Source: Streptomyces sp. LaPpAH-108 (GTDB taxonomy: Bacteria > Actinomycetota > Actinomycetes > Streptomycetales > Streptomycetaceae). From it: 64,000 nt of DNA. Positions within the stretch are counted from its first letter, which is position 1. Each line of letters begins with the position of its first letter. Shown here one piece after another: positions 63,008 through 64,000 of this stretch. The stretch spans positions 248,001-312,000 of the forward strand of contig NZ_KB891987.1 in NCBI RefSeq assembly GCF_000373625.1, in the 5' to 3' direction. The position numbers were made by a program, and so were the translations under genes. The notes beneath the pieces are model-generated. The model did not search any database. It saw nothing but the letters and a program-made list of their open reading frames with translations, and was not told where the DNA came from.

Positions 63008-64000
63008 ATGCCGGAAGCCGCAGCACTGCCCCTCGACGACCCGCGGCCGCCGCGCAAGCTCTACCGCAGCGGCGACGGCCGCTGGCTCGGCGGAGTGGCG
63101 CGGGGCCTCGCCGGGCACCTCGGGCTGCCCGTGGTGTGGGTGCGGCTCGCCTTCGTCGGCCTGTTCATGGCCAACGGTCTGGGCGCGCTGCTGTACGCCG
63201 CGTTCTGGTTCTTCGTGCCGCTCGGCGTCGGCGGCGTGGGCGACCACAAGCCGCACTCGCTCGTCGGCACCGAGACCTCGCCGGACGGCCGCCGCAGACT
63301 CGTGGCCCGCAAGCCGGACAAGGGCCAGATGGTCGCCCTGCTGCTCATGGTCATCGTGTCGATGGTCTTCGTGGGCAGCGTCAACGTGACCAACACGGCG
63401 AAGGCGTACCTCCTGCCGACCGTCCTGGTCGCCGCCGGTGTCGCCCTGGTCTGGCGGCAGGCGGACAACGCCCGCCGGGCCCGCTGGGTCGAGGTCGGCA
63501 GCAGGCGCCGCCCCCTCACCCTGCTCCGCGCGGGCGTGGGCGTGCTGCTGGTCACGGCCGGAGTGTCCGCCATCTTCGTCATGCAGGGCTCGGCGGCCCA
63601 CCTCGGCGCGGTGCTCCAGGCGGCGCTCGCCGTCCTCGTCGGCATCACGCTGCTGGCCGGTCCCTATCTCGTCCGCGTGACCCAGGACCTCTCCGAGGAG
63701 CGCCTGATGCGCATCAGGGCCCAGGAGCGCGCCGAGGTCGCCGCCCATGTCCACGACTCCGTGCTGCACACCCTGACCCTGATCCAGCGCAACGCCGACA
63801 ACGCGAGCGAGGTGCGCCGCCTGGCCCGCGCCCAGGAGCGCGACCTGCGCACCTGGCTGTACAAACCCGAGGGCACCGGCCAGGACGAGGCCGACGAGCC
63901 GGACACGGTCGCGGAGGCGGTCCGGCGCAGCGCGGCCGAGGTGGAGGACAAGCACGGCGTGCCCATAGAGGTGGTCGTGGTGGGCGACTGCCCGCTGGAC
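63008..64000 (+). CDS. PspC-domain sensor histidine kinase, 3' part beyond window
   Basis: The first 331 residues of a sensor kinase. The PspC domain (about 16-75) shows KLYRSGDGRWLGGVARGLAGHLGLPVVWVRLAFVGLFMANGLGALLYAAFWFFVPLG. Four more membrane helices follow (about 104-220). The HisKA_3 phosphoacceptor region is ERAEVAAHVHDSVLHTLTLIQR, where the His of HVHDS is the phosphorylation site. The ATPase domain begins near 290 and runs past the window end. A response-regulator gene is expected directly downstream. ATG 63008 is chosen; GTG 62993 is in frame. It should sense envelope state with the divergent PspC protein. Confidence 0.92.
   Translation, partial: MPEAAALPLDDPRPPRKLYRSGDGRWLGGVARGLAGHLGLPVVWVRLAFVGLFMANGLGALLYAAFWFFVPLGVGGVGDHKPHSLVGTETSPDGRRRLVARKPDKGQMVALLLMVIVSMVFVGSVNVTNTAKAYLLPTVLVAAGVALVWRQADNARRARWVEVGSRRRPLTLLRAGVGVLLVTAGVSAIFVMQGSAAHLGAVLQAALAVLVGITLLAGPYLVRVTQDLSEERLMRIRAQERAEVAAHVHDSVLHTLTLIQRNADNASEVRRLARAQERDLRTWLYKPEGTGQDEADEPDTVAEAVRRSAAEVEDKHGVPIEVVVVGDCPLD

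Overview
The window is high-GC actinobacterial chromosome and almost certainly a Streptomyces core region. It carries the developmental regulators whiD and bldM side by side, the sigma factor gene shbA, a CIRCE-controlled groES-groEL1 with a His-rich GroEL tail, guaB with a guaB3 paralogue, guaA, and a cluster of PknB-type Ser/Thr kinases. Nearly all genes have G or C in third codon positions. No tRNA, rRNA, CRISPR array, prophage or transposase gene was seen. Gene names rest on motif recognition, with no database search.

Layout. 1-11.4 kb is housekeeping: coaA (cut by the window edge), glmS, acpS, a fused NAD(P)HX epimerase/dehydratase, alr, a lipase-like hydrolase, and the tsaE...tsaB-rimI-tsaD set for tRNA t6A37. 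A candidate structured RNA lies at 11.5 kb. 11.7-18.3 kb is a carbohydrate uptake locus: solute-binding lipoprotein, two CUT1 permeases, a GH3 glycosidase and a divergent LacI-type regulator. 18.4-23.4 kb holds a Uma2-type protein, a methyltransferase, and a polysaccharide deacetylase followed by a simple-sequence tract, a degenerate paralogue and an 11-copy tandem array. 23.4-25.7 kb is groES-groEL. 25.8-31.9 kb holds SDR, MOSC and LysR genes, whiD, bldM, a 1.5 kb repeat-filled spacer, and shbA. 32.1-38.2 kb has guaB, guaB3, an unusual nucleotide-sugar dehydrogenase lacking its catalytic residues, and glpD.

39.6-50.9 kb is a Ser/Thr kinase cluster of five genes: three active-looking receptor kinases, one receptor pseudokinase and one soluble kinase. 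An AraC/metallo-hydrolase pair interrupts it. 51-58.2 kb has an aldehyde dehydrogenase, a GMC oxidoreductase, a chorismate mutase behind a Phe-rich leader peptide and terminator (a classic attenuator layout), guaA and a class II aldolase-like gene. 58.4-64 kb is membrane proteins, ending with a divergent pair: a PspC membrane protein and a PspC sensor histidine kinase cut by the window edge.

The less ordinary parts are the structured RNA at 11.5 kb, the chorismate-mutase attenuator, two enzyme-fold proteins without catalytic residues (dehydrogenase and kinase), a shared extracellular domain on four kinases, and three separate tracts of tandem repeats, mostly with unit lengths that are multiples of three. 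Several genes also have a TANNNT hexamer only 6-8 nt before the start codon, which predicts leaderless mRNAs.
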